From positions 85,470,941 to 85,534,940 of the forward strand of contig CM036753.1 in the NCBI GenBank assembly GCA_020796225.1: a stretch of DNA of 64,000 bases, given 5' to 3'. How positions within the stretch are numbered: position 1 is the stretch's first letter; each line of letters starts with the position of its first letter. Positions 43,574 to 56,750 of this stretch are shown one piece after another. Below the pieces are notes generated by a model that ran no database searches, was not told the origin of the DNA, and saw nothing but the letters and a program-made list of their open reading frames with translations. The DNA is from Arion vulgaris. Its lineage: Eukaryota > Mollusca > Gastropoda > Stylommatophora > Arionidae. A program made the position numbers and the translations under genes.

Positions 43574-44037
43574 CATCAACCTCACCATCCCCACATCGAA
43601 GTTGGGCAGCAATAGATTTCAGCAAATTATGTTCCTTGTTCTGATGGTAAACTCTGACAAGGTACTGCATGCCCACCTTATAATGTTCCCCTCCTAATTA
43701 TATCTTTTGTCTTTTTCTTGCTTTCAACTGGCTGTTTGTTCCAATGTGATTTTAACAACGTATCATGTCTTTTAATTTCACCAAAATACCGTATGCGTTT
43801 AACTTGTATTTTTATGAGTAATTAATTATCTTTTCACTTCAAGTTGTTGCATTACCTTTTTAGTAGTTTTTCATTTTTCCATTATATTCGTCCGACTCTT
43901 CTGTATGTTCATATCTCGGAAACCTCGATTCTGTTTTCTAGATGTTTGTCCATTGTTCAGGCTTTCTCCTCTTACAACAATCCTGAAAATATGTGTCCAA
44001 TCCTCAGGACTGATTCTAGTCCACTGTTATCTTGCTT
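42871..44037 (+). repeat. 1.2-kb duplicated segment, copy 2
   Basis: Nearly identical to 30529-31750 apart from three instead of seven 18-bp units and a different (TA)n run (43483-43571). It ends ATCTTGCTT at 44037, after which the two flanks are unrelated. It sits directly beside the Merlin-like remains. Confidence 0.92.
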
Positions 44038-45501
44038 GGTCTAAGTTTGCATTAAGTTAACCACTATAATAAATAAGTCAGGTTCATACATTTTCTTTTC
44101 ACGTTCATCTATTTGGATGTAAAACCATTTCTTCGTCTCTCCATAACTTTCGTTAGTTGGTGCGTAGCGTTGTATAACCATGAGTTTGGGGTCAAAGCAT
44201 AAAATCATGAGTCTCTTCTCATTGATTGTTTCCCAGCCATTCAGTGTTCTGGATACCTACTTTTACAGCATTAGAGCGACTCACTGCATATGGATTTTAG
44301 TCCTTCTCCCAGAGTAAAGGACAATGATTATTCTGTTAGTTGTTATTTGTTATATTTATTACTCGGTTAGTTGTTATTCTTCCCTTCCCGGGCCATCTAC
44401 TTCTACTAATCCATCTACCTCCACTAATCCCCAGTATGGCTATCATGTTGTTCAGAATTTCAATGGCTATTTGAGTGGTCTTGCCTGCGTCATACATCGG
44501 TCCTACGTTTCAGCAGTCAAAACGTAAAACTTGGTAAAATTTCCTTACGTTTTTATATTTCGCATAAAGTGTATAGTTGTACTGCAGTCTTCTATATGAT
44601 TGAGATCTACCAGATTAACCAGTAGATTGCAAGTAATATAACACAAGTAGGATAACAATTTCTTGATGCAGCAGTTTACTTAAAACAAGACTGTGTTTAA
44701 CGAGCTTTATGAAATTATACTAACGTTGAAGTTGAGGGCGTAGTAAGAGACATCACAGGCGAAGATGAACAAAACTATAAGGACGTAGAGAATAGGAGCA
44801 GTCATTGTCTTACAGAGAAGCAGAAGATCATACCAAGACAGACCGTGAGAATTAAGGGCAGTTTAGAATGACACAATAGGAAATATGCACTTCTTGTTAG
44901 AAGTAGTCCTCGCACTTATGTGAACAATTCTAGCAGCAGACATACACATTCACAACACTTGAACTACTTATGCGTATGGTATCCTGTAAAAACGTCCAGG
45001 ATTTCCTTATGAGTCGCTCTCACATGTCGTGTCACGCCATTACGCATTTCATTCTACCAGAATGGACATTTTTAGAGAAAATTTTCACCGACTTTCTGTG
45101 ATGTTCATTTCCGAAGTTAAAAGATCACATAAAACTATGGAGATCGTAGATTTTAGACTGCATTGCGCCGAGCTTCTGAAGTTTATTAACGAATTATGTT
45201 TCCCTAAAGTAACTGTTACTGATGTCAAAATATAACTCGAGTCTCTATATGATATTTACAATTGAGAAGTTGGCAGAGTTAGACCGTGTTGAGGTCGAGG
45301 AAGAAAGCAGGCATAATACATTATTTTATTACGACACAAATGATTGAATTTCAAAGGTTTCTGGTGTGCCCCAACATAGTTTTGGGTAGATTATTAGTAT
45401 TAATTAGCTAAAGAACTAAGTGTTCAATGAACTATTATATATATAATAGTTACAATATTCACAAAATATATATGAGACTGTAGTAAAACTATTTGATTGG
45501 C
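44038..45501. other. No gene recognised
   Basis: Anonymous intronic DNA with short open stretches (44324-44527 and 45029-45235, +) that match nothing I know. Confidence 0.4.
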
Positions 45502-45665
45502 AAAACACGTAATCACAAAGTTTATTTGGTCGTCCATTTGTTTTTTTAAATTTGTCACTCCTGTTGTTTGTTTGTTTGATAAAGGCCTTGTTGGTCGAAA
45601 CGTTGCTGTATTTGTCATTGTTTTTGTAATTTGTAAAACTACAGTACTTTGTGATTACGTGTTTT
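45502..45665 (+). repeat. Penelope-type terminus enclosed by a perfect 19-bp inverted repeat
   Basis: AAAACACGTAATCACAAAG (45502-45520) pairs exactly with CTTTGTGATTACGTGTTTT (45647-45665). The right arm is the 3' terminus of the Penelope family (compare the - strand end at 6048). Between the arms lie TTTGATAAAGGCCTTGTTGG and TCGAAACGTTGCTG, the same hammerhead-like block. The left arm is an inverted partial copy of the terminus. Confidence 0.75.
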
Positions 45666-45779
45666 TATAATAGTTACACCATTTAGTTTTAACCATTCAA
45701 CCATTTTCTCTGGGCTAGAGTTTTTAGTTATCCACTGTTTACTTGTAGAATCATGATCTTAAACTTTATTGTTCGGCAT

Positions 45780-46385
45780 TTTCTTGTCAAAATGTTAAGC
45801 TACTCGTGTCTTCTTTCTCTGTCAGCCTCTGTCTTTCTAGTAACTTCCAGAAGTTACAATGAATTCTATCCCCTGGGCTCGCATTTCATGTTCAAAATAC
45901 AATGACTTCTTCTTTCGAATGTTTATCAGAACATTCGATTGTTCATTACCTCTCTCAGACATCTACAATATCAATTTTAGCGTCCCTGTGATTCTAAATA
46001 ACTTTCTTTAACATCCAATTTCTGTGGCCTCCATAATTGCTCTTGTCCGTGTGTTTGTCCAATGTTCACTTTCTTATTTCAATATTGAATATATGTTGTA
46101 ATTAATATTTTTTTCAAGTCTCTATAGACAAGCATTTCTTGAATAGTATGTCCTTCATCTACTATAATGTTGTCTTTTACTGGACCTGTTGTATTTCTTA
46201 TATTTTCAGTACATTTTCCATCTGATGTTATCAGAGTACCATATATTTTAATCGCTATAGTTATTTTAATAGTGTTCTCCTTCGCTATCATGTTGTTTTC
46301 ATCATATTGTTCCTTACATATTGCTATCGCTTCCGACTTTTTACTATTTGAGATAAATAAATTGTGTACTTTTTTTTTCTACTAA
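45780..46385 (-). pseudogene. LINE RT thumb/C-terminal fragment
   Basis: On the - strand: NSKKSEAIAICKEQYDENNM then KIYGTLITSDGKCTENIRN, which fits the K.E.M.I......(F)KYLG..IT.DGKC..EI..RI thumb segment of LINE RTs. Further down, the sequence becomes unreadable. Moderately confident in type, not in family. Confidence 0.5.
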
Positions 46386-49345
46386 CAGTACCAGCCGTTT
46401 CTTGATTTGGTAATAGCAGAGAAATTAAAAGTTGCAGTATACACATATGTTGCGGTATCTACATATTGTAATAATGATTATAGTTTAAGAGGCATAATTC
46501 AAAAAAATATCACGTGCGCCGTCATGACTTGCTAGCAATATATCGCAAAATGGTCTACCCCATAGATGACTGACAATATCCAAGGGGGAAAAATACTGAG
46601 ACATCAGAGGATGTTTTCCTAGTTTTGCAGAGGCATATGAATTCAGACTTACGCTGACTTAAAGAAAACTGCAACGGATATTGTACAGTGAAGAAGCATC
46701 AAACGACTTATCACCAGTCTCCCAACTGTCAAACCTGGTGATGATGACATGGTGCAGTATAGAGACATGATACAACGACGTTATTCCCAGCCTTCAGATA
46801 ATCTATCTAACAATTATACCAGATAATACATGTAAATAGGGACATTAGACTGCAGAACATATATTTAAAGACTGCTCCAAATATTGAGCCAAACTTACAG
46901 GTTCTTTGAAACAACGCTGTACAAAAATAATACACATCGATTAACCAAATGACAGTGACATTTATACAATAGATAGACAACATTGCTGATATATACGTTT
47001 TTTTTCTCATTTCAACGAAAGGAAAGAATGAGACTAACTTGATGGGTGATGTCAGAGTAGAGTGTAGAGACATGATCAAACTACTTTATCACCAGTGTTC
47101 AGACTATCTAACTTAATGGTGATGAATTAAATAGCCAATTTGTTCGATTAAAAAAACAGTGGGACCTTACTGTGCCTAAACACACTCATAATGTTTTGTA
47201 TAAAGTAACAGTTTTTATATAAGCTGTATATCAAAATGACGGACTTATAGAATTGCTAACAATGGGCACGTAATATATAACGTTATGTGAAGCTAAAGCA
47301 CACTCATATTTAGTCATTGAATGAACTATGGAAATCAATGGAATTGAGCGATACATTTAAATACGATAAGCCAGTAGAAAGAAAAAGGAAGATGTAGGCT
47401 TTATAGATGACTGTCACATATCTCGTAGCAAATCTAGTAGAAAATAAATGCTTATTGACATGAAGTCTTCAATGCTGTGTGATTATCATAAATATTAAAA
47501 TCAGGAAAATAAACTGCAACAATGGTCCATTTTTATTGAGAACTCTAATAAGTTATAGTGGACATATGCACGCAGAACCGTGCGGTATATTTTCTCAGTA
47601 TGATGGAAGTCTTCGAAATGCCGCCACTTAAATCTTTTTTCTTTAAAATAACCTCAATTGTAATTTTGATTTTGCTGCTTATACCGCCCCCTACGGTTAC
47701 ACCTAATGCGGCCGCCTCTGTATCATAGCACGGCACGCCCTGTATGCACGCATTCAATAAGCCGAGCAGTGTATTGGATAATGGCACACCTATAATGTGA
47801 AGGAGAGATTAATAAAAGTAATAAATATACGTGTTTTTTTTTGCTGTTGTTGCTACTGAGAAACATTTTGTCTTCTTCGTTCAGTTTCAGAAATTAACTT
47901 ATAGGAAACGGATCGCAGAAGAAGAAATCAAATTGAATAGTACAAAGAAAGTAATGTCCCGTTTTTAGGTTGTCGAGATCTGATTAGAGTTTGTCCTGCA
48001 GTGTCACACATGATTTGCTAGTTACATCAATCGTCTCTGTGCCTCGTGCGCTGTGGACTGTTTTGTTAAAGATGTTCAGAGATTATTTTTTTTAAAATGG
48101 ACTTGTCATTTAACTTCAATGCTGCAGATATTTAAAACATGCTTTAATTATGTTTTATGCATGATTGAAACGTGTGTAACTCAAAAATACACAAAACAAA
48201 ATACAGTAATGTCATATCCTTCAAATGTTTAAAAACGTAAAGCAAAAAGCATTATAATTCTTTTTCCCGCCAACGCGTCGCCCCGTGTTTCTATTGTAAA
48301 CAAAATGGAAGTCTAACTGGAAGGCTGTAAAACAAGTATTTCTTTGTGTCAGGTTCCTTCATGCCGCATTTACCTACTGAAAGCGCAGACAATTTATTCA
48401 TTTACAGACGCCGCGGTCAGTTATTCCCGTCAAGTTCGTTTTAATTATCGATAGCAGTGATAGCCGTAGCACAAGTGCCGGAGCGTAGCTGAACTAGACG
48501 TGTCTGGCGCAAACTAAAATTTGTTCATTTTACAATCAACCAGGATCTGCTTCCATCTAGTTCATGTTTATCTCACGGAGAACCAGTTTTTATCTTGCTC
48601 CACGGGAGACTGTAAAACTTGTTTGTTTGGTTTGGATAAATTGAATGTCACTGTAAGGCTTGTAAACCGGAAACCGTCGTGACCAATTGTTGACTTCGTT
48701 CTCTGACTTTTTTCTCAAATGTTCAAGTCGACATTACTCTGAACTCCTGGTTTGTTTTGCTAATTATCATAGTTTTTGTTTTCTCAATTGTAAGTTTAAT
48801 TCCACATTTCAGATAGGCACATTTAATGGAGTAATTTTTCAGACCAATGTTTCGAAAACAGATCGCTGCTTGACTCAAAATGACGGGATGGGTGAGGGCC
48901 ACGATCTAGGCAATCTTTTATTCCGTAAGGGACTTTACTTTGACTCTCTTACAACTTCCAGGCATACTAAAAATGAAAGGGTTGGTTCCTTTCTAGCAGA
49001 TTTCTCCAAGTCTTCAGCAGCCTTCACCATGTTGGCCACAGTGTCGACCCTTGTTTCAGCTGCCAGATTAGTCATTTTTCATGTGAAAGTGTAGTATGCT
49101 CTTGATTATTTCGTTACCTTACCCTGACGCCTCGTGCGAAATGTGCATCATTTATGAATGTGGAAAATTAGTTTAAAACAAAAAGGATCTCATTGTTTAC
49201 ATATTAGCACAATCCGAAGGTTTTTTTTACTTGATTCGAAATTATAACTGACAAGCTTCATGTTGGCCACATCACCTCTGTGCACCATAGGTCAAAGAAA
49301 AATATGGACATAACGCCGTATTCACAAATAAACCTTATCGTTTGT
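46386..49345. other. No gene recognised
   Basis: Anonymous sequence. 46680-47110 has two similar words (AGACATGAT, CTTATCACCAGT / CTTTATCACCAGT) suggesting an old partial duplication. 48260-48480 is locally CpG-richer. The longest open stretch (48687-49094, +, 135 codons) and a - strand stretch beginning near 49079 match nothing known to me. Confidence 0.4.
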
Positions 49346-49359
49346 AAACTGGTTCTGTT

Positions 49360-50274
49360 CATCATTAATCATCATCATTAATCCTCTCCGCTTCTCGTGG
49401 AGCATAGGGCCTCAACAGTTGTTCGCCACTCTTCTCGGTCTCTGGCTGTTATTTTTATGGTCTCCCAGGTCAATTGAGCACTCTTCAGCTCCTCAATAAG
49501 ACCTCGTCTCCAAGTCTGCTTAGGGCGTCCTCTTTTTCGTTTTCCCTGCGAGTTCCACTCGATCACCTGTCTAGTGACACTCGACTGTGTCTTCCGTAAG
49601 GTATGGCCTATCCATCGCCATCTTCTCCTCTTGACCTGTATCATCATAGGTTCCTGCCCTGTCCTTATCCACAGATCCGTGTTTGTAACTCTATCATACC
49701 ATCTCAATCTGAGAATCCGCCGCAAACATCCGTTGACAAAGGTCTGGATTTTATTTGTATTTGCCCTAGTGACTCGCCAAGTTTCCGAGCCATACAGCAA
49801 CACCGACTTCACATTTGAGCTGAAAATCCTGAGCTTTGTTTTCGTGAAGATGGCAGCGGACTTCCACACCATGTGCAGGATCGCAAAGGCCTGTCGGGCC
49901 TTCCTAATCCTATCATTAATGTCCTCATCTGTACCTCCTGATCTGCTGATCTTACTTCCAATGTAGACAAATTCATCCACATCTTCTATGTATGTCCCTT
50001 CCCTCAATCAGTATTGGATCTTGCTGTATGTTGTTGCTACGCATTACTTTAGTCTTCTCTTGACTGATTTTAAGACCGACTCTTTGTGCCGTTTGTGTCA
50101 GAGCATCCACTTTTTCCTGCATGTCTTGTAGTCTATGCGAAAGCAAGGCGAGATCGTCCGCAAAGTCCAGGTCTTCTAGCTTTGACATAAGTGTCCACTG
50201 TATGCCTTTTCCAGACCTGGCGTAGGCTGTGCGTGTTACCCAATCAAGTAGCACCAAGAAGAGGAGGGGGGGAC
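49360..50274 (-). mobile_element. RTE-like LINE, 5'-truncated, with 14-bp target duplication
   Basis: Flanked by AAACTGGTTCTGTT at 49346-49359 and 50275-50288. On the - strand the first frame (50257-49973) holds KLEDLDFADDLALLSHRLQD (RT motif C, FADD intact) and GLKISQEKTKVMRSNN. The next (50007-49378) reads DEFVYIGSKISRSGGTDEDI, KSVLLYGSETWRVTRANTNK, RRRWRWIGHTLRKTQSSVTR, GKRKRGRPKQTWRRGLIEEL and DREEWRTTVEALCSTR. The tail is a (ATCATT)-type run at the 3' end. One frameshift near 50000. The best-preserved LINE end in the window, with a relative at 32845-33340. Confidence 0.92.
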
Positions 50275-50288
50275 AAACTGGTTCTGTT

Positions 50289-51049
50289 ACTTTGTTTTGT
50301 TTATAAATTGTTTATTCCATTGTATTTGACAGTAAAAAAAAATCTAAAAAGAATTGATGTTTGTGTGATAGAAAAAAGCGGAAAACTAAATTTGTCTCGT
50401 GTGTTTCGATCCGATTAAAAAATTTATATTACCTATTCACAAATGCTGCAACAACGTTTTTCCCGTCCAGCGCTGGACATGCTAAGTGGGCTAGCATAAT
50501 TGCTGACTTTATACACCGTAAAATATATTCATTTATTTACAAACTTAATTGACTCATAACTCGATAAAGAAAGCACGTAAAGAGTTGAAATGTTAGTGCT
50601 GACCTAATATTTGCTGCAGGAATAAGTTATCCAAGTTGAATAATTCAAGAATTTGTTGTTCTCTTGTATTTCGTGTGACAGAAATAGACAACAATGACTT
50701 ATTATTGTGACGACAGAACGTGAAAAACGTAGTAGCCACATTTGTGAACGGAAAAAAAACCAATTACAAAAATGGATCTAATTGTTTGCTCATCAAAACA
50801 ATCCAAAGACAAAAGAATTTATAAACTTGATCAGCAAAAATGTAACACATTTACTTTCTTGGCGACGAGGGAACTGAAGTGAAACGTATGACGCCTTACA
50901 TTATCCTCTGATGTTAACCACTTGGCGAGGACAGATATTCTACCAGCATCAGTCAAGTTTAGCCATGATCTTCATAAAAAGAAATGGTGTTGGCAATGTC
51001 GTACTACATTTATGGATTGATGTTGCGATTGAGTAAGAACAGATTGCTA
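50289..51049. other. No gene recognised
   Basis: A+T-rich host sequence continuing after the LINE's target duplication. Nothing recognised. Confidence 0.4.
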
Positions 51050-51290
51050 AATTACCAACAGTTACTGCACAAGTGCCGACATGTCACCATAAACACTAAA
51101 AGAGCATTATGGTTCGACCACATTGGCAGATTACCAACAGAAAGAGCACTTCAGTGGGCTATTCAAATACGGTGGATACGAGGTAAAAGGTTGCATACGC
51201 ATAAGGTGGGCCACAGAAATAACAGGCAGGGTAAGATACCATTTACGAAGCGCACAGAAGAGCTCGTGCTGTTAGGCAAAACATGATTAA
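51050..51290 (+). pseudogene. Possible LINE C-terminal fragment
   Basis: VTINTKRALWFDHIGRLPTE then RALQWAIQIRWIRGKR resembles the ..W.GH..R.P..R.....(W/I)....GKR segment of LINE tails. It is short and weak; the surrounding sequence gives no further support. Confidence 0.35.
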
Positions 51291-51544
51291 AGAAAGAAGA
51301 AAAAAAAAAGAATAACTACATGAATAATTAGTTGCCAATACTGAACCTAAAGACTGCTCCTCATACGAATGTTCATTAAGTAATTTAGTTTCCTTTTATT
51401 TTCATCGTGCAAGTATCGCTTTCGTTTTCTTCTGTAAAACAATGGAATATGCAATTTATATATACAAAGGTATATACCAGGCGGAGCTATGTAGTAAAGC
51501 TAGCTCTTTAATTCTTCTTTTTCTGCAATCTCTGGTCATGTGCT

Positions 51545-51930
51545 TTATATTGACCTCTTACATTGACATTGGCAGAGAGTTGTTTGATGTATCCATAGTC
51601 TATTTAAGTATCTGTTGAGTTTGCACCACCGGGTACGTAGGAAAAATATAATTACCTGGTCTATTCTGCTGAGGTCTTTGAGAAAGTCTTTTCCATAATC
51701 ATATCCAGTGTTTGTCTTGCAGTCTACTGCAGATTTGCCCTGTATGATGGTTTTGACCTCTCGAAAAGACAGTGGTTGATAGATTTGTTCTTTATCACTT
51801 CCTTCCTTAGCCAAGACATCAACACTCTCATTGCCTTCAATGTCACAGTGAGATGGAATCCACTGCTGGTGAATTTCTGCCTTTTTTGACAGCCATTCAA
51901 GTTCTCTAGATTATGTACCGTGCTTGCAGC
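51545..51930 (-). pseudogene. RNase H end and C-terminal domain of an I/Nimb-like LINE
   Basis: On the - strand: LEWLSKKAEIHQQWIPSHCD and IEGNESVDVLAKEGSDKEQI contain the RNase H His box and final Asp (SVDVLA). These are followed by YQPLSFREVKTIIQG and LSRIDQVIIFFLRTRWCKLN of the post-RNase H domain. Upstream residues are lost. Same type as 4616-5115. Confidence 0.75.
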
Positions 51931-52869
51931 AGATTTAGCCTCCGTTTGTATAGCTGGCAGTGAGACTGTAGTGATAACGACTTTAATGTTATTTTTAGGT
52001 ACATTACTAATATGTATGTCTCTATTAAAATTAGTTTAGTATGAGAAGAGGTATGAGTCAACTGGGTACTTTACTTCATTCGTGTGTTCTGGGAAAAATC
52101 TCGTTGGTATAAGTATCTGAGCTATGTCAGACTATCTGGCTGGTGATCTTTCACTGTAACAGCTTAATAGATGTCCCAGCTCATGCATATTTACATGAGC
52201 CTACTTATAGAAGTAACAATATTGAAAACGGGATTAGAGTAATTTGATGCAACGCATAGTAACTTCAAATAATAATACATTTATCTAAGTCAAGTGTCCA
52301 CTATTAATAAACTCATATACTTTTCTAGTGCTAGCCCTGCCTGGATAAGTTTGAGACTATCACATACTTCTGATTTGATACAAGCTTCAAGTAATTTATT
52401 CGTGTATACAGTATACTAGTGAGAGTGTTCCGATGCTACTACTGTAAGCAGTGTACCATATTTGTATTAGACTTGGAAATTAAAAGTGATTTTACTTGTC
52501 GTGCAAGTTTCAAGCGTAATTCACATGCTGTTACTGCTTATTCAAATGGAGTATAATGTATAATAATTAGTAATTATTATTACTATAGTGCTCTCGTACT
52601 GTAATAAGTTATATAGGGCATGCAAGCAATTTCTCCATACATCTATCTGTATACTGGACAACTCGCTCAATGTCTTCTATAGAATTGAGTCCAATATTTC
52701 ACGCCTCTCAGTAAAGTCCGTTTCAGGGTTTCATTGGGGCTTCATTTATTTCTTGAACCTTATGCCTCCCACATCAACACCTGCGTTGTGATTCTTTGAT
52801 CATTTCTTCTCAGAGTGTATATACCCAACATAGCTCCATCTTCTATTTCGTATTACATTCGTTACTAGT
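51931..52869. other. No gene recognised
   Basis: A+T-rich, no recognised frame or repeat. Confidence 0.4.
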
Positions 52870-53045
52870 GATTGACCAGACATTTCTCTCCTGAATTCGT
52901 CCTATATTCATTATTTACCGCAAACATATTTTCAAATGCATTCAACTTACTCTCTATGTCTTTGGTCATTTTCCAACTCTCGTTGGCATATGTTAGGATT
53001 GATACAACATTGGAATTGAAAAATCGCAATTTAGTTTTAATACTA
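52870..53045 (-). pseudogene. LINE thumb fragment
   Basis: On the - strand: TKLRFFNSNVVSILTYANES then WKMTKDIESKLNAFENMF, the K.R.F.S.V.SILTY..E.W......KL.AFE segment that follows RT motif E in RTE/CR1-like LINEs. Only about 55 residues remain. Confidence 0.6.
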
Positions 53046-54862
53046 TATAATTTAGGGTTTCATATTTTATTTAGACTTTTAAAAGGTAATTCTTCTGTGA
53101 CAATTTGTAGCATAATTTCTTTTTTTTTTAGTATCTCCTGTACAGTCAAAGTTGCGACTCAAATAGATGAACTACTCTGTTATTTTTATCATTTTGAATT
53201 GCAGCGTGATACCGGCATTACTTGTCATATGTGTCATCATTATGTTAATAATAAATTAATAACGGTACATTAATAATTTGATAATGATTAATGCTTTCAG
53301 TAAAACTGACATTAATTTCTAATACAACTACATTACTTGACTGCTGAGGCGCTTGGTTCAGTCTAAAATATATATTTAATACCCACTGTTGTCTAATTTG
53401 TCATATTTGGTCCAAAAAATGTCATTTATCTGTCGCACAAACAAGTAAATACTTGTATGTGATTTAAAGAAAAACATCATAGGCCTACACTTATAAATTT
53501 CTTGCCTGGGTAACATAAATTCACTTAGAAATTCAACACAGATATCTAGCAACAACGTCAGTGTAGCAGTTGTTGCAGACATTAAAAAAGATATCAATAT
53601 ATACTGCCCATCTCGACACTGCTTTCCTTCAATTATTTATGGTATTTCTTATTCGGTATGGGATCGTAGATGTATTTTCTTGTCTCTAATACCGTTGTGA
53701 CATTGTCTTAAATATGAGCAACACATTGCATATTGTTTCCTAATTGTTAACCTTCTGTATCTGCCATTCTAGCACAGGCTATATTAAGGAGGTGAATTTA
53801 ATTTTAGACCATGAGAGGAAAATTATCTTTAAGCTTTCGGGGCTAGGGTTTCAGCAACGATTGCTTAGGCGAAACGAAAAACCTGTAGTGTGATTACTTC
53901 TAGCAGGAGAGTGCCATTGATCTGAAACTTGAGATAAAACACAGACCCAGTCTTTTGGATTTCCAGTAGTCGCAGAATGACTTCTTATTGATTGTTTTTC
54001 CATCAGATTCTTTCTACATCAAACTATGATCCTGTGACTTTTTGTATAGCTTTGATTTGAGAAGGACAGAGGCAGCAATTGAGGGCATCGTCAGTTAAAC
54101 TAAAATAAGCCCCTGTTCTGTAGCACACTCACTCCTTCCTCTGTTTTAAGAGATATAATTCATTTTGGAGATGTAAATTGTAAAGTAGCTGGAGAAACAA
54201 TGAGAATAGTTTCAGTGACAGCTAGCAGATTCTTTCAGCCCACAGCACAGCGGTAGACAATCTAAGAGAATGAATAAAAAAGTATAGGTCTCAGTTTTCA
54301 CTGTCTGTGACCGCCGATCAATTCACAGAGAGCTTCTTGTATTGATTGACAGTTTGGACTGGACAAATACCTATCTCTGGTGATTCTTTGACCCACAATC
54401 AGAGGGCAGAGTTACTGGATTTAGTCTCAGAAATCTACTTGGCTTAGTTGAAAATGGCGGGTTCTTCTCAAGATTAGTTTCGGTGTTAGTAAAATTGGTA
54501 GTATGTTAACAATAGCAATTTTGAGACCTGTGAAATCCCCATCAGAATTAAAGTAGGCAATACCCATACAAGGGAAGTGAAAAATAATGAAAAAAATGAA
54601 ATTGAAAATAGAAACTACTATGTTTAATAGATTAGCAGTATTCTAAGAAATTTACGAGCAATGCAATTTAACATTACTTAGTTATTCCTATCAATTGCAA
54701 TGTCCGTCACATTATTCTTCTTCTTCTTTGCGCTCGTTCTTTACGACCAATTTTAATCACTCTTTGTGATATGTTTGATCTTTGCCAAGAATGTGTATAC
54801 GTAGCATATTGGTTTAGTAGGCCCCTAAACGCATAGACTTCTACATGTATAGGACATGTGCA
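53046..54862. other. No gene recognised
   Basis: Anonymous intron. A weak FGDVNCKVAGE reading at about 54160 (+) recalls the GDxN box of LINE endonucleases but has no supporting context. Confidence 0.35.
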
Positions 54863-54969
54863 TCCGGTTTCAGGCAAACCTCCTTAGTCGCCTCTTACGA
54901 CATGCGTGGCAGGTAACAGTGGTTCTATTCTTTACACCCCAAATTTGGGCCCCGGTAACCACTCGGGCG
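54863..54969 (-). repeat. Interspersed repeat R2, copy 2
   Basis: Reverse complement of 25402-25500 with very few changes, from CGCCCGAGTGGTTACC to GTCGTAAGAGGCGACTAAGG. It ends there and has no downstream open frame like copy 1. Confidence 0.85.
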
Positions 54970-55857
54970 AGTCACATTATTAATAAATATAGACTTTTAC
55001 TTGGTAATGGGCTCGATGTGTGAAATACAAAGCAACAATTGCACGTATGTTATATGGATTTTTCTTTTTTAGTTTTGATTTCGCTATTACAATGGACTTT
55101 CCCATATTGTTCCACTAATTGTTAAGTTTTCTAATTTTGTTCAATATTGCTTATTTGTTTGACCTGTCATCGTTTATCTCCTCCATCTGTTGTTTTCTGT
55201 TTGCAGCAACGACTCTAGCATTATCAGCCTTTGTGTGTTATAAATCACAAAATACAAGTACATCTATAATAGTTTTCTTTGTCTCAGAAGACAATATCTT
55301 AAGCGTCACTTAGTTGTTTTGCGCCAATGTATGTATAAGACGTATCTCTGGCAAGTATTAGTAATATCTGTATTTTGTTGTTAGGCTGCTTCGTAATTGT
55401 CCATGTTTGTGATGCCATAAATACTACTTTCAGCTGGAGTTGGATATCCTTATCTTTTTAGTTCGGCTAATAATGCTGAACATCCATACATTACTCAGCT
55501 GCGTAAATCAAATACATTTACGTGGAGAAAAACGCTCATATCTGAGATTGAAGAATGGCAAGCTATGTTTAGTATACTTTTTCTTGTCTCTGATTTCTCT
55601 ATAATTTGATTATATAGTAGGCTTTGCTCAGTGGTAGTAAGCCGCATTTATGCAGCATGGAGCGGTTCTCACCTCCCTGTCAGTCGATTTCCATGGAATC
55701 TTCGCTAGTTCTACGGTTTAAGTGTTTTGGTGCTGACATTTTATCTTTCTGAAAGGGACTTAGCATATGTGGGAGAACGCTGAGTACACAGACGTACATT
55801 TTGTTTTAAAGAAAACATTGATGAGGTTTTATCCGTGAAAAAAAAAGGTTAACTCGG
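54970..55857. other. No gene recognised
   Basis: A+T-rich intron with nothing recognised. Confidence 0.4.
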
Positions 55858-56345
55858 TGGTCTTTTTCTTTTCTCTAACCTTGTTTTGCCTCACAGCGTC
55901 ATGATAAGAAGCGATTTATGGAACAGGCTTTTGTGTGCGCTTCATAAATAGAGTTTTTAACCGCTTGTTATTTCTGAGTTCCACCTTTTGCGTGGACGGC
56001 CTTTTGCTTTGTATCCACCATATCGGAGTAGCGGTGGACTTTGAGATGCAATGTCTGTTCGTAATATACTTATGTGACCGAACCATTTAATTTGTTGTTT
56101 CTTGATGAAGTTCAGTACTGATGCCGTATCCACTTTTTCCTGATGTCTTCATTTCTAAAACCGATCTTTTCTTGATACTCCCAGCATTCTGCGTATAAAC
56201 TTCATCTCTTTCGTGAGCAGTTTTCTTCTATCAGCGTCAGTTTGATGTCACCGTCCAAGTTTGGAACTGATAGCATAATGTTCGGTCACATTGCTCTTTT
56301 AGTTCAGTGTGACATGCTTGCATTTCAAAATTGGGGCCTCTTGAT
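55858..56345 (-). pseudogene. LINE C-terminus, QCQTW family
   Basis: Collinear with 5849-6047 joined to 7147-7440: shared + strand words include TTTGCCTCACAGCGTCA, GGCCTTTTGCTTTGTA, CCGAACCATTTAATTTGTTG and CCCAGCATTCTGCGTA. It has no Penelope insertion and so provides the empty-site reference for it. Frames are broken. Confidence 0.82.
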
Positions 56346-56750
56346 CTCAGTTTTCACAGTTGCTTAATGATAAGCATCTGCTACGATATGGGTTCCGTAT
56401 AGTTATTTTTTTAAAAAGATATTTCAAAACAAGATCATATAAATAAAGGTTATGAAGATGTTGCCAATGCAATCTATGTAAGTTTGTTATTGTCCAAGTA
56501 AGTCCAATATTGATGTATAGAAAACGTATCCAATTTTTACTTTCAGTTAAGAGTAAGAAATTCCTGAAATGTAGTTCACCTTTTCACAATGTCGAGCCTT
56601 TAGCTCGACACGTTGGAATTCAAAGTCGTCAACATTCAGGTCATTTGTCATTATAAATTCAAGCAAGAAAACGGTGGGTCATACAGTTCAGAATCTTGAC
56701 ATATTTTCTGTACTTGCTGCGTGTAGTTCAGGTGTATTGAACAAACATTT
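56346..56750. other. No feature recognised
   Basis: Intronic spacer between two LINE remnants. Confidence 0.4.

Noticed and set aside
48687..49094. 135-codon + strand frame, and a - strand frame starting near 49079, as host exons
   Set aside because: Neither resembles a known protein, the two overlap on opposite strands, and no consistent pair of splice sites with a second exon was found.
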